Assembly: GCF_000317575.1 (NCBI RefSeq)
Contig: NC_019748.1
Coordinates: forward strand, 1,566,001-1,630,000
Direction of reading: 5' to 3'
Source: Stanieria cyanosphaera PCC 7437
Lineage (GTDB): Bacteria > Cyanobacteriota > Cyanobacteriia > Cyanobacteriales > Xenococcaceae
DNA length: 64,000 nt
The notes beneath the pieces were generated by a model. It worked only from the letters and a program-made list of their open reading frames with translations, ran no database searches and was not told where the DNA came from. Shown here piece by piece: positions 52,144 to 62,529 of this stretch. Within the stretch, counting starts at the first letter, position 1. Each line of letters starts with the position of its first letter. The position numbers were made by a program, and so were the translations under genes.

Positions 52144-52920
52144 ATGTTGTCTCGTCAATTAACTTTCCTTACTAAACTTACTAGCTTGACACTAGTTGGT
52201 AGTTTTATTTTTTTTAATTCTCCGCATTTACTCAAAGCAGAAATTATTAATTCTTCTATTAAGACTAAACGTCAAGAAAAAAACTCCAGTAGAAATGGTT
52301 TACCCGTCAATCGTATAGCTGGTGGAAGCCGAAGTAGTTGTCTTGCTAATAATCATCGTTTAGTTGCTTTAGTTCCAGAAGAAAACGTCAATCTTACTGC
52401 ATCCAACTCTCCTAAACTTTTCTTTTATATTCCAGCAACTAAAAATCCTTATCAAATTGAGTTTGTTTTGCGCAATCAAAATGATGAACTAGTTTATGAG
52501 ACATCTATAGATACTAATCAACAATCGGGTATTGTTAGCATAAGTGTACCTAATTCCGTCAATTTCAAGGGATTAGAAGTCAATCAAAATTACCATTGGT
52601 ATTTATCAATGATTTGCGATCCTATGCGACGTTCTCACGATTTAGTGGTTGAGGGTTGGATTCGTCGCATTGAGCTAGAAACTGCTTTCAAAAAACAGTT
52701 GCAAAACTCTAATCAGATCAAACAAGCAGAACTATATCATCAAAAAGGTATTTGGCATGACGCTTTGGCAGCTTTAGCCGAAGAACCAGACGCTTCGCAA
52801 TGGTCAGAATTACTAGATTCCATAGGATTGGAAGATTTAGCTCAACAACCTCTGATTCAAAACGCTCATTATGCGCCTTGGCTGCACCGCGATCGCATTT
52901 CAACTTATACTCAACAATAA
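52144..52920 (+). CDS. DUF928 exported protein
   Basis: 258 residues. A signal peptide (LTSLTLVGSFIFFNSPHLLKA) is followed by the DUF928 domain: RIAGGSRSSC, LVALVPEENVNLTASNSPKL, FFYIPATKNPYQIEFVLRNQ, LEVNQNYHWYLSMICDPMRR and EGWIRRIEL, then the helical tail ELYHQKGIWHDALAALAE. DUF928 proteins are found in cyanobacteria and often stand next to CHASE2 genes. It may bind an external ligand or partner for the CHASE2 sensor (inference). A hairpin terminator follows. Confidence 0.88.
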   Translation: MLSRQLTFLTKLTSLTLVGSFIFFNSPHLLKAEIINSSIKTKRQEKNSSRNGLPVNRIAGGSRSSCLANNHRLVALVPEENVNLTASNSPKLFFYIPATKNPYQIEFVLRNQNDELVYETSIDTNQQSGIVSISVPNSVNFKGLEVNQNYHWYLSMICDPMRRSHDLVVEGWIRRIELETAFKKQLQNSNQIKQAELYHQKGIWHDALAALAEEPDASQWSELLDSIGLEDLAQQPLIQNAHYAPWLHRDRISTYTQQ

Positions 52921-52971
52921 TAAAAAAAGCTACAAATAAATTAACTTTAAATATTTTGAAAGATCATACTT

Positions 52972-53002
52972 CCCACGTCACATTTTCTGATTAAGACGTG
53001 GG
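52972..53002 (+). terminator. Hairpin after DUF928 gene
   Basis: CCCACGTC (52972-52979) pairs perfectly with GACGTGGG (52995-53002), followed by TTTCGTTT. Loop of 15 nt. Terminator or remnant of an IS end; the stem is strong. Confidence 0.55.
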
Positions 53003-53396
53003 TTTCGTTTAAATAAATTTTGAGTTTTTGTAACACCTTTGTCGCCCATTTCAAGCTCTTGAATTAGGTGTTAAAAATATTTTTGGCTAAACAGATTAAA
53101 TTCAGTCTTGAATAACTAAAATTATTAAAAACAGTTCTTTTGTACGAATTTTTTGCAATCAAACAGCAAATTAAAACAAAATTCTAGCCTGATGGGTTTG
53201 ATTTGATCTTCATCACTAAAACCTCAAATTCAATTTACACAATTTACACTTATTTAAAGCAAATATATAGTTACGGCATATCAGAAATATTACTGAGTTA
53301 AATTCTCTGATTTTTCACAAAGTTTCATTATTTTTACTTAGAGTAACATATACTAAATACAAACTAGCTCATTTATGATTTTTGCAGGCTAAACCT
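53003..53396. other. Leader region of the exopolysaccharide locus
   Basis: About 390 bp before the first gene of the plus-strand polysaccharide operon. AT-rich. It should contain the operon promoter and perhaps a long leader. I see no JUMPstart-like sequence or clear repeat. Confidence 0.45.
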
Positions 53397-54965
53397 ATGA
53401 GCCTAAAACGTTTGACGTTAAATAAACATACACATCAATTACCTGATGACAAGTATTATTCAATACCAAGCTCCTTGAAAATACTTAGAACAATTTTAAA
53501 TCCTAATCATCAAATTTTAAATAATTCATGTTTACAAAATTATTCACGAGCAGAGCTAGACTTAAGAAAACCTCAATCACTTAAGCTTGGAACTTGGCAG
53601 ATTATCCATCTTTGTAGAGTGTTAGTCGTAATTCTACTCGATAGTGTGATGATCTTTTCAGCAGTTATACTTGCAAATCAAATAGTTAATCCAATTGACA
53701 ATTATTTATCACTTGGGCTGGAAGGGCAAAACTTTAACTTTTTAATTAATACGATTGTAATTAATTTGATTATTTTGTATGCTTCCAAGCTTTATGGAAT
53801 TGATCGCCAAAGTCGTAGCTATACTAATTTATTTAAATCGATAACACTCGCTTATATTGTATTATTATTAGAAGTTTATTTGGTTCATTTATCAATATCG
53901 CCTTATTTTGTAAGTTTAAGCTGGTTATTAACAGCAGTTTTAGTTGTCGGTGAAAGATTTATACTCAACTCGACTATAGATAATATTAGAAAAAAAATTC
54001 CAGAATTAAGAAGAAACGTATTATTAATAGGCAATAAACAAGACATTATTCAGGCAAAAAAAATTCTTGAAACTCATCAAACATTCAAAATAGTCAATGT
54101 AATTGAGTTATTTAGTCCTAATCATTTAATCGAATCTAGTCAACTAATTAAAGCGATCGCACTTCATGAAGTCGATGAAGTATTAATTTGTTCCTGGGAA
54201 TATTTAGCCAATCCAATTGCTTTGTTATGGGAACTAAACTGTGCAGGAATTAGCTGGAGAATTATGTCTGTATGGCTTAATTTACCTCTACAATGGACGG
54301 ATATTAGTTTAATCGAAGATATTCCTACTTTCAGATTTAATTCAGCAGCCATTATTGGTGTAGATTTTTGGTGCAAACGTGCATTCGATATTGTAGTTTC
54401 TATCTTACTTTTGTTCATTTTAAGCGGACCAATGCTAATCAGTGCGATTTTGATCAAACTTGATTCTCCAGGTTCGGTATTTTATAAGCAGACTAGAGTA
54501 GGTTTAAAAGGTAAATGTTTTCAAGTCTGGAAATTTCGCACCATGGTAGAAAATGCCAGCGAACTACAAAAACAGTTAGAAGCTAAAAATGAAGTTAAGG
54601 GAGGTGTCTTATTCAAAATCAAAGATGACCCCAGAATTACCAAGGTAGGAAGATTTTTGCGTCGCTACAGTCTCGATGAATTACCGCAACTATTCAATGT
54701 GTTGCAAGGAGATATGAGTTTAGTAGGCCCCCGTCCTCTTCCAGTTAGAGATGTTGAAAAATTTTCTCAGCACCACTTTTTTCGACACGAGGTTTTACCT
54801 GGAATCACAGGACTTTGGCAAGTTAGCGGTCGTTCTGATATTGAAAATTCTGAAGAAGTATTTAAGTTAGATTTTGCTTATATTAAAAACTGGTCTCTTA
54901 CTCTCGATTTAAAAATATTGTTGCAAACTTTCCAAGTAGTAGTAACTAGTAAAGGTGCATATTAA
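53397..54965 (+). CDS. Exopolysaccharide polyprenyl-phosphate sugar-1-phosphate transferase (WbaP/WcaJ type)
   Basis: 522 residues from the ATG at 53397; a TTG 15 bp upstream is not needed. Membrane helices (about 65-200) surround a CoA-binding-like cytosolic domain, and the C-terminal third is the Bac_transf domain: FYKQTRVGLKGKCFQVWKFR, DDPRITKVGRFLRRYSLDEL, LVGPRPLPVRDVE and GITGLWQVSGRS. It starts the glycan by moving a sugar-1-phosphate to undecaprenyl phosphate. First gene of the Wzx/Wzy locus, 39 bp before the tyrosine kinase. Confidence 0.92.
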   Translation: MSLKRLTLNKHTHQLPDDKYYSIPSSLKILRTILNPNHQILNNSCLQNYSRAELDLRKPQSLKLGTWQIIHLCRVLVVILLDSVMIFSAVILANQIVNPIDNYLSLGLEGQNFNFLINTIVINLIILYASKLYGIDRQSRSYTNLFKSITLAYIVLLLEVYLVHLSISPYFVSLSWLLTAVLVVGERFILNSTIDNIRKKIPELRRNVLLIGNKQDIIQAKKILETHQTFKIVNVIELFSPNHLIESSQLIKAIALHEVDEVLICSWEYLANPIALLWELNCAGISWRIMSVWLNLPLQWTDISLIEDIPTFRFNSAAIIGVDFWCKRAFDIVVSILLLFILSGPMLISAILIKLDSPGSVFYKQTRVGLKGKCFQVWKFRTMVENASELQKQLEAKNEVKGGVLFKIKDDPRITKVGRFLRRYSLDELPQLFNVLQGDMSLVGPRPLPVRDVEKFSQHHFFRHEVLPGITGLWQVSGRSDIENSEEVFKLDFAYIKNWSLTLDLKILLQTFQVVVTSKGAY

Positions 54966-55004
54966 GAGCATTTTGCGAAAATTATCATTAAAAATTTTAA
55001 TATT

Positions 55005-57224
55005 ATGGAATCTAATTTATATACTGACGAATATCTTAATTTTCAAAAATATTGGCTGGTTGTAAAACGCCGTATTGTTCCAGCCTCAGTCACTTGTCTT
55101 GGTGTAATAACTTTGTCTTTGGTTACAGCTTTATCCTTAGAACAGATTTACGAAGCAGAAGGGCAAGTAATGATTAAAACAAACAAATCTGCTAAGTTAA
55201 CTGGTTTAGAAAACGATATTGGTAAAATTGAAGTTCTCACTAATGAAAGCGATCCTTTGACTACAGAAGTAGAAGTTGTTAGTTCAAGACCAATTATTGA
55301 CCGTGTAATTAAAGAATTAGATCTCAGAAATAAACAAGATGAATTGTATCGCTATAAAGATCTGATTAATAATCTTGAAATTAAAGCGTTAACAGGCAGC
55401 AACGTAATTAAAATTGCCTATGAAGATTCAGATCCTGAAAGAGCAGCTTTAGTAGTTAATAAAATTATTGAGCTTTATCAAGAAAAAGACACTGAAAATA
55501 ATCGCTCCGAGGCTATTGCTGCTCGTGAGTTTATTAGTCAAGAATTACCTGAAGTAGAAGCTAAAGTTGCTCAAGCAGAAGCTGATTTACGTAATTTTAA
55601 AAATGAAAATCAAATTGCCAATCTCTCTGAAGAAACCACAACTTTAATTGAAACCAGCAAGTTAGTTGATACCCAAATCGATCAGGTAGCTGCCCAATTG
55701 CAAGATGTTAATGCCAGATACGCTAGCTTAAGCAGTCAATTAGGCATGGGTGTCTCAGAAGCTGCTGCGATTAGTTCCCTCAATCAATCAGTAGCAGTTC
55801 AAAAAGCTTTGACTCAATTACAAGATGTCAAAGTTCAACTAGCAACCAAACGAAATTTATTTGGTGAAAATGCACCGCAGATTATCTCTTTAAAAGAACA
55901 AGAAGCGGAACTAACAGCTTTACTAGAACAACAAATTCAGCAAACTCTTGGCAGCCAATCAGCTAGTAGCGTTGCTCAACTAAATATTTTAGGACTAGGC
56001 AAGCTTAAACAAGAGCAGATTAGTGAATTTGCAAATTTGGGGTTACAAAAGACAGGTTTAGAACAAAAATTAGCTAATTTAAAACAAACCAAAACAAATT
56101 ATCAACAAAGGCTTGCTGTTTTACCCAACTTAGAAAAACGACAAAAAGAACTAGAAAGAAAAACCAAAGCTGCGCAAGCAACCTATCAAACTCTACTCGG
56201 AAAATTACAAGAAACCCAAGTAGCAGAAAAACAAAATATCGGGACTGTTAGAGTTTTAGCTAATGCGATTCCTCCCGATGAACCAAGTGGTCCTAGCAAA
56301 AAACTGATTGTCGCTGCTGGCGGTTTGTTAGGAGGATTATTGGGAATAGCGGTAGCTTTTTTATTGGATTTGAAAGACAACTCTTTGAAAAATAGCAAAG
56401 AAATTGAAGAAATATTTGGTTATCCTTTGCAAGGTGTAATTCCAGATTTAGAAAAAGAAGGTTCACCTCATCTATTGGTAGGAGACGTGGTTGATACACT
56501 ACCTCAACTACCAGCTAGTCAAAATGCTCATAGTAATAATCGTCATGTTTTCTTACCAATCAGAGAAGCTTATCAAATTTTACAGGCTAATCTAAAACTG
56601 CTTAGTCTTTCTCAAGAAAGAAAAGTAATTGCTGTTACTAGCTGTGTTCCTCAAGAAGGTAAATCTCACGTTTCTGCTAATCTTGCGATCGCTCAAAATC
56701 AAGTCGGAAAAAGAATTTTACTGATTGATGCGGATATGCGTCGTCCTACTCAACACAAGATTTGGAGTATTCCTAATTATCTAGGTTTAAGTAATGTTCT
56801 TAAAGGGGAAGTAGAGTGGCAAGAAGCAATTAAAACCATCAAACCAGGCTTAGATATTTTAACAGCAGGAGAGCCTCCCGATAATGCTGTACCCTTAATT
56901 GATTCTGAACGAATGAAACATTTAATTGGAACTACTGCTTTAAACTACGACCACGTTATCTTTGATACTCCACCAATTACAGGTATGGCAGATACCAGAA
57001 TTTTAGGCAGAATGGTTGACGGACTTTTAATGGTAGTGCGTCCTGGAGTCGCTAATTATGGCAGTGTTTCAGTAGCCAAAAAGTTGATCGAAACAACTGG
57101 TCAGTCAATTATCGGTGTAGTAGCCAATGGAGTCAATTTACGCAATGAAGCTTACGGTTACGACTATTATTACTATCCCAATTATGAATATGACGATTCT
57201 TATTCATTAAACCAGGGAAAATAA
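55005..57224 (+). CDS. Polysaccharide co-polymerase and BY-tyrosine kinase (Wzc-like)
   Basis: 739 residues. Wzz domain at the N-terminus with helix 1 (RIVPASVTCLGVITLSLVTA), a long periplasmic coiled coil (about 190-420), the proline-rich second helix region (PPDEPSGPSKKLIVAAGGLL) and a C-terminal BY-kinase with Walker A CVPQEGKSHVSANLA, Walker A' LLIDADMRRPT and Walker B VIFDTPP. The C-terminal Tyr cluster (YGYDYYYYPNYEYDDSY) is the autophosphorylation site. It controls chain length and export. Part of the operon; 4 bp to the flippase gene. Confidence 0.94.
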   Translation: MESNLYTDEYLNFQKYWLVVKRRIVPASVTCLGVITLSLVTALSLEQIYEAEGQVMIKTNKSAKLTGLENDIGKIEVLTNESDPLTTEVEVVSSRPIIDRVIKELDLRNKQDELYRYKDLINNLEIKALTGSNVIKIAYEDSDPERAALVVNKIIELYQEKDTENNRSEAIAAREFISQELPEVEAKVAQAEADLRNFKNENQIANLSEETTTLIETSKLVDTQIDQVAAQLQDVNARYASLSSQLGMGVSEAAAISSLNQSVAVQKALTQLQDVKVQLATKRNLFGENAPQIISLKEQEAELTALLEQQIQQTLGSQSASSVAQLNILGLGKLKQEQISEFANLGLQKTGLEQKLANLKQTKTNYQQRLAVLPNLEKRQKELERKTKAAQATYQTLLGKLQETQVAEKQNIGTVRVLANAIPPDEPSGPSKKLIVAAGGLLGGLLGIAVAFLLDLKDNSLKNSKEIEEIFGYPLQGVIPDLEKEGSPHLLVGDVVDTLPQLPASQNAHSNNRHVFLPIREAYQILQANLKLLSLSQERKVIAVTSCVPQEGKSHVSANLAIAQNQVGKRILLIDADMRRPTQHKIWSIPNYLGLSNVLKGEVEWQEAIKTIKPGLDILTAGEPPDNAVPLIDSERMKHLIGTTALNYDHVIFDTPPITGMADTRILGRMVDGLLMVVRPGVANYGSVSVAKKLIETTGQSIIGVVANGVNLRNEAYGYDYYYYPNYEYDDSYSLNQGK

Positions 57225-57228
57225 TTAA

Positions 57229-58584
57229 ATGCTAGGTAAACTTAAAGCCCTTGAAGATAAACTCAGCCCAGGATTGCGTAAAATCGTCCTGAATATTGGC
57301 TGGCTGTTTACTGAGCGAATTTTGTACATGGTAGTTTCCCTGATAGTGGGAATCTATGTAGTTAGATATTTAGGTCCTGAAGATTTTGGCAAACTTAGTT
57401 ATAGTTACAGCTTTTTTTATCTGTTTTTTGCTGTTGCTAAATTAGGTTTAAACGATATTGTTGTCAGGGATATAGTTCAACAAGAGAAATTTACCCCAAA
57501 AATTTTAGGCACAGCTTTTGTTCTGAAATCATTTAGTAGCGTCATTAGTATTTTTTTGATCGCTAGTTCGATTTGGATGGTCAATAATGATGTTCAAATT
57601 AGGTGGATGACGATTATCATCGCTTTGGGTTTGGTCTTTGATGGATTTGAAGTAATTGAGTTTTGGTTTCAATCCCAAGTGCTATCTGGTCCGATCGCTA
57701 CAGTTAAAAGTGTACAAATTTTTCTGGCTGCAGCAACAAGAATTTTATTGGTTTGGTTAAAAGTCCCTCTGGTTAGCTTTGCGTGGGTGTTTTTTGTTGA
57801 ATTTCTGATCAAAGGAATCGGCTCAATTTGGGTTTACCTTAAATATCATCAATCTTTTCAGAAATGGAAGTTTCGTTGGTCGACTGCGGTGGAATTGCTG
57901 CAAGATTCGATTCCTATGCTGCTGTCGGCAGTGATGATTTCTATCTACATGAAAATCGACCAAGTAATGTTGCAGAATTTGGTAGGCAGTAAGGAAGTAG
58001 GAATTTATGCAGCAGCCGTAAGGTTCTCAGAAATTTGGTATTTTGTCCCGATGGCAATTTGCGCGTCGGTTTTTCCTTCGGTACTGAAAGCAAAAGCTAG
58101 AAGTAAACGAGAATACGACCTCAAAACTCAACAACTCTATGATGTCATGGCCTGGATTTCGATCGCTATTTCTCTATTAATGACAGTAGCCTCCCAACCA
58201 TTGGTAAATATTTTGTTAGGTAAAGAGTACGCCGAAGCAGGAATTATTTTAGCTTTACATATTTGGTCGGGACCGTTTGTCTTTTTGAGTGTAGCTCGTG
58301 GTCGTTGGTTGATTGCCGAAAAGTTGACCAGATTTGAATTTATGGCAACGTCACTGGGAGTAGTTGCCAATATTTTATTGAATTTTTATTTGATTCCTTT
58401 ATATGGAGGTAAAGGCGCAGCTATAGCAACTTTAATTTCTTATGCTTTTGCTTGTTATTTAGCCGGAGCATTGTTTCCACCCTTATTTAAGAATACTTGG
58501 ATGTTAACTAAAGCTTTATTTATTCCTGTTCGGATTAAACAAAATTTGCTTTATTTCAAAAGAATTAGGCAAGTTTTTTCTTAA
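57229..58584 (+). CDS. Wzx-type flippase (polysaccharide biosynthesis protein)
   Basis: 451 residues with about twelve helices of the MOP superfamily. NIGWLFTERILYMVVSLIVG and YVVRYLGPEDFGKLSYSYSF are typical first-helix texts of RfbX/Wzx flippases, and VGIYAAAVRFSEIWYFVPMA is a later one. It flips undecaprenyl-linked repeat units to the periplasm. It lies 4 bp after the kinase gene and 17 bp before a GT4 gene. Confidence 0.92.
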   Translation: MLGKLKALEDKLSPGLRKIVLNIGWLFTERILYMVVSLIVGIYVVRYLGPEDFGKLSYSYSFFYLFFAVAKLGLNDIVVRDIVQQEKFTPKILGTAFVLKSFSSVISIFLIASSIWMVNNDVQIRWMTIIIALGLVFDGFEVIEFWFQSQVLSGPIATVKSVQIFLAAATRILLVWLKVPLVSFAWVFFVEFLIKGIGSIWVYLKYHQSFQKWKFRWSTAVELLQDSIPMLLSAVMISIYMKIDQVMLQNLVGSKEVGIYAAAVRFSEIWYFVPMAICASVFPSVLKAKARSKREYDLKTQQLYDVMAWISIAISLLMTVASQPLVNILLGKEYAEAGIILALHIWSGPFVFLSVARGRWLIAEKLTRFEFMATSLGVVANILLNFYLIPLYGGKGAAIATLISYAFACYLAGALFPPLFKNTWMLTKALFIPVRIKQNLLYFKRIRQVFS

Positions 58585-58601
58585 CGAGGAACTGTTAATT
58601 G

Positions 58602-59870
58602 ATGAAAGTTCTACTCATTAATCATTCCGATCTCGCTGGTGGTGCTGCTCGCGCAGCCTATCGCTTGCATCAGGGATTAAAGCAACTAAGCGTTGATTCT
58701 CAAATGTTAGTACAACAAAAATTGAGTGATGACCGCGCTGTATTTGCTCCCACTAACAGACTAGAAACAAGTATTGGTAACTCTAGAATTGCTGTTGATG
58801 CTTTGCCATTAAAGTTTTATCCCCAACGTCATGATGTTACTTATTCTTTACAGTGGCTTCCAGACAGAACTCTAGCTAAAATCAACCAACTTACTCCTGA
58901 AGTGATTAATTTACATTGGATTGGAGAAGCTTTGCTGCAAATTGAAACAATCGCCAAATTAGCTCGCCCAATAGTTTGGACGCTGCATGATATGTGGGCA
59001 TTTACAGGAGGCTGTCACTATAACCAAAATTGCGATCGCTATAAACTGTCTTGTGGTAGTTGTCCTCAATTAGGTAGTAACAGTAACTGGGATTTGTCTC
59101 GTTGGGTTTGGCAACGTAAAGCTAAAGCTTGGCAGCAGCTTGATGTAACCATTATCGCTTTGAGTTCTTGGTTACGAGATTGTGCAGCTTCTAGTAGCTT
59201 GTTTCAAAATTGTCGCATTGAACTAATTCCCAATGGTATCGATCTAGAAGTTTATCGACCAATTGACCAAAAATTCGCGAGAAAATTATTACGTTTACCT
59301 GAAGATAAGCAGTTAATTTTGTTTGGTTCTCTTGGTGCTACCAGTGATACCAGAAAAGGATTTCATCTACTACAACCAGCACTGCATCAATTAGAGCAAT
59401 TGGGTTGGCAAGACATAGAATTGGTGATTTTTGGAGCTTCTCGACCTCAAAATCCGCCGAAATTCGGCTTTAAAACTCATTACCTCGGCATCCTTAAAGA
59501 TGACTTGTCCCTAGCTTTAGCTTATAGCGCAGCAGATGTTTTTGTTTTACCGTCAACCCAAGACAACCTACCCAATACCGTTTTAGAAGCGATCGCTTGT
59601 GGTACTCCTGCGGTAGGTTTTAACATCGGTGGTATGCCAGATTTGATTGAACATCAACAAAACGGTTATTTAGCTAAACCAAATCAGATTGAAGATTTAG
59701 CTCAAGGTCTAATTTGGATTTTAGAAAATGAATCAAGGAGGCAAAAATTAAGCGGTCGCGCTCGTCAAAAAGCAGAGCAAGAATTTTCTTTACAATTGCA
59801 AGCCCAGCGTTATGTAAATTTGTTTCAAGAATTAGTTTTAACTCACCAAAAAAGATTTCAATATAATTAA
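58602..59870 (+). CDS. GT4 family glycosyltransferase
   Basis: 422 residues from the ATG at 58602, with GAGGA upstream. N-terminal MKVLLINHSDLAGGAARAAY and the metal/acceptor text TLHDMWAFTGGCHYNQNCDR with conserved Cys (CDRYKLSCGSCPQLG) are typical of the WcaC-like GT4 group. The donor site is FVLPSTQDNLPNTVLEAIAC. Adds a sugar in repeat-unit assembly. Specificity unknown. Confidence 0.88.
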   Translation: MKVLLINHSDLAGGAARAAYRLHQGLKQLSVDSQMLVQQKLSDDRAVFAPTNRLETSIGNSRIAVDALPLKFYPQRHDVTYSLQWLPDRTLAKINQLTPEVINLHWIGEALLQIETIAKLARPIVWTLHDMWAFTGGCHYNQNCDRYKLSCGSCPQLGSNSNWDLSRWVWQRKAKAWQQLDVTIIALSSWLRDCAASSSLFQNCRIELIPNGIDLEVYRPIDQKFARKLLRLPEDKQLILFGSLGATSDTRKGFHLLQPALHQLEQLGWQDIELVIFGASRPQNPPKFGFKTHYLGILKDDLSLALAYSAADVFVLPSTQDNLPNTVLEAIACGTPAVGFNIGGMPDLIEHQQNGYLAKPNQIEDLAQGLIWILENESRRQKLSGRARQKAEQEFSLQLQAQRYVNLFQELVLTHQKRFQYN

Positions 59871-59908
59871 TTTAACTTAAAGTTTTACTCAATTAAGTAA
59901 TTAAAATC

Positions 59909-61213
59909 TTGAATCCTCAATATATAAAATTACACCAATTTATTCACACTAAAATTGAACCAGTAATTGCTGTATTACTGATATTATACTATTTTGGTCT
60001 TAATTTACCTCCCATAATAGGTACTGCTGCTAAATATCTTTGTTATCTTTTAGTGGCTGGCTTAGTAATCATTAATTTTTTAACAAAAGGTCAAAAATTT
60101 GCCTATGTTGCCACGAGAGATTTATTTCCTTGGTTATTATTAGGATTGAGTTTTGCATCAATTCTTTGGTCTGCTGCTCCTGAATACACCTCTGATGAAG
60201 TTGAACCACTTTTAAGAGCTTCTTTGCTCGGAGCATATTTAGCTACACGCTATACAATTAAAGACCATATGTGGCTGTTACTATCGGCTTTGGGTATAGC
60301 AGCATTTTTTAGTATTATGTTTGCTGTGATTATGCCAAATTATGCCATTGATTTTGTTTCTAACAACGAAGTTTCTTGGCAGGGCATCTTTAATCACAAG
60401 CAGTATCTTGGTCGACAAATGGCGATTGGAGTAATCACTTGTCTGCATTTATTTTTAGATAAATCTAAACATCGTTTTTTGCTTCTGGGATTATTATTTT
60501 CTTTTTTAATTTTAGTAATACTTTCTAGTAGTAAATCCGCTTTGATTTTATTGTTTTTTTCTTTATTATTATTTCCAATTTTTACTTTACTTAAGCAAGG
60601 ATATCGTCTCAAAGTAGCCATTTCAATTTTTGCTTTTTTAATAATTACCAGTATTGCTATATTAATTACTATTAATCTAGAAACTATTGTAGTTGATATT
60701 TTAGGCAAAGATTTAACTTTTAATGGACGTACAACTATTTGGAGTTTAGCTTTAGAAAAAGGTTGGGAAAGACCTTGGTTGGGTTATGGTTATTCTGGTT
60801 TTTGGACTTCTGACGCTGCTAGTTATATTTTAAATAATACTTGGGCAGTAGTAGCAAAAAGTGAAGGAGAAAGATTTCATGCTCATAATGGTTTAATTGA
60901 TGTCTTTTTACAGTTAGGTTTAGTAGGACTTACTTTATGTCTGTTGAGTTTTCTAAGATTATCTTGGCGAGCTATCAACTTAATTCAAGCTACTCATCAA
61001 AGAGAGTTTTTATGGATACTACAATTCTTGTTTATTTCTTTTTTGGCAAACTTTAGTGAAATTAGAACTTTTATAGACGGAGGTGCAATGTGGGTCTTGT
61101 ATATATCTTTTTCTTTTTTACTTGGTATTTGGTGGAAAAGAATTAAATCACCACATCGTAATTACAAAAAACAATCTTACGTTGAGAATAAAAAGCTTAT
61201 GCAAAAAATGTAG
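59909..61213 (+). CDS. O-antigen ligase / Wzy-type polymerase
   Basis: 434 residues from a TTG at 59909; the next ATG lies about 105 codons in, past three helices, so TTG is the likely start. About eleven helices. The Wzy_C/WaaL domain has GRTTIWSLALEKGWERPWLG and the periplasmic loop text AHNGLIDVFLQLGLVG. It joins repeat units on the outer side of the membrane. Fourth function of the Wzy pathway; no own start signal suggests low translation. Confidence 0.86.
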   Translation: MNPQYIKLHQFIHTKIEPVIAVLLILYYFGLNLPPIIGTAAKYLCYLLVAGLVIINFLTKGQKFAYVATRDLFPWLLLGLSFASILWSAAPEYTSDEVEPLLRASLLGAYLATRYTIKDHMWLLLSALGIAAFFSIMFAVIMPNYAIDFVSNNEVSWQGIFNHKQYLGRQMAIGVITCLHLFLDKSKHRFLLLGLLFSFLILVILSSSKSALILLFFSLLLFPIFTLLKQGYRLKVAISIFAFLIITSIAILITINLETIVVDILGKDLTFNGRTTIWSLALEKGWERPWLGYGYSGFWTSDAASYILNNTWAVVAKSEGERFHAHNGLIDVFLQLGLVGLTLCLLSFLRLSWRAINLIQATHQREFLWILQFLFISFLANFSEIRTFIDGGAMWVLYISFSFLLGIWWKRIKSPHRNYKKQSYVENKKLMQKM

Positions 61214-61454
61214 ATTTTAATAAATAAATATGGTAAGTTAATTAAAACAAAAAATACTAAATATTTTTTTATTTATTGTTTGATTGTATTGGGACTGGTA
61301 CAAGTTAATTTAGGATAAAAAAAATTAATTGATATTGATTTTATTTGATTAAATCAAACATCTAATTAGAAAAATATTATTTATTATATAATAATATAAT
61401 TTTTAAAATATTATCGATTTTTTAAACTGATCAACAAAAATATTGAGGAAAAAA

Positions 61455-62513
61455 ATGAAAGTTTTAGTAACTGGTTCTAGCGGTTTAATTGGTTCTGAAG
61501 CAGTAGAATATTATGACTCCAAAGGACATCAAGTAGTAGGTATTGATAACAATATGCGAGCTACGTTTTTTGGAGAAAAAGGTGACACAACTTGGAATTT
61601 AAACCGTTTACAAAAGGCTACTCAAAATTTCAAACATTATAGTGTTGACATTCGCGATCGCGAAAATCTCTTCAATTTATTTGAAAATAATCCCTTTGAT
61701 CTAATTATTCACTGTGCTGCTCAACCTTCTCACGACAAAGCTTGTCAAATTCCTTTACTCGATTTTGAAGTTAACGCACTAGGAACAATTAACTTACTTG
61801 AGGCAACCAGACAGTTTTGTCCCGAAGCAGTATTCATTCACATGAGTACCAACAAAGTATACGGTGATGCACCCAACGAGTTAGATTTAGTTGAGCAAGA
61901 AAAACGCTACGACTATGCCAATCCTGAAGACTTTAATGGTATTACCGAAGCTTGTCGTATTGATCGTTGCTTACATTCTCTCTTTGGTGCTTCTAAAACT
62001 GCTGCCGATGTCGTTGCACAAGAATACGGTCGCTATTTTGGCATGAAGGTAGGAATCTTTCGTGGTGGTTGTTTAACCGGCCCATCCCACTCTGGAGTTG
62101 AACTGCACGGTTTTCTTTCTTATTTAGTCAAAGTAGCAGTTACAGGTGGTACTTATAAAGTTTTTGGTTACAAAGGTAAACAAGTACGCGACAACATCCA
62201 CAGTTATGACGTAATTCAAGCCTTTGAAGCTTTTCGTCACAATCCTCGACCAGGAGAAGTTTATAACTTAGGTGGTGGACGCAACAACAGTATTTCGATT
62301 TTGGAATCCTTTGATCTGATTGAAGAGTTAACTGGCAAAAAAGTTAATTGGGTTTATGTCGATCAAAATCGCATTGGCGATCATATTTGCTATATCTCCG
62401 ACTTAAGCAAACTCAAAACACATTTTCCTGAATGGGATATTACCAAGAGTATTACAGACATTTTCCAAGAAATTATTATCTCTGAACAAAAAAAACTTAA
62501 AGTAACTGCTTAA
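61455..62513 (+). CDS. NAD-dependent sugar epimerase/dehydratase
   Basis: 352 residues from the ATG at 61455 with GAGG 6 bp upstream (a TTG 12 bp earlier is less likely). NAD-binding [15 protein letters not shown], then [23 protein letters not shown], and a catalytic region with [13 protein letters not shown]; the usual YxxxK is not evident where expected, which recalls CDP-paratose/tyvelose 2-epimerase-like proteins ([14 protein letters not shown]). It should supply an activated sugar for the polysaccharide. Substrate uncertain. A 240-bp AT-rich gap precedes it, perhaps with a second promoter. Confidence 0.82.
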   Translation: MKVLVTGSSGLIGSEAVEYYDSKGHQVVGIDNNMRATFFGEKGDTTWNLNRLQKATQNFKHYSVDIRDRENLFNLFENNPFDLIIHCAAQPSHDKACQIPLLDFEVNALGTINLLEATRQFCPEAVFIHMSTNKVYGDAPNELDLVEQEKRYDYANPEDFNGITEACRIDRCLHSLFGASKTAADVVAQEYGRYFGMKVGIFRGGCLTGPSHSGVELHGFLSYLVKVAVTGGTYKVFGYKGKQVRDNIHSYDVIQAFEAFRHNPRPGEVYNLGGGRNNSISILESFDLIEELTGKKVNWVYVDQNRIGDHICYISDLSKLKTHFPEWDITKSITDIFQEIIISEQKKLKVTA

Positions 62514-62529
62514 TTAAAAAAAATCAACC

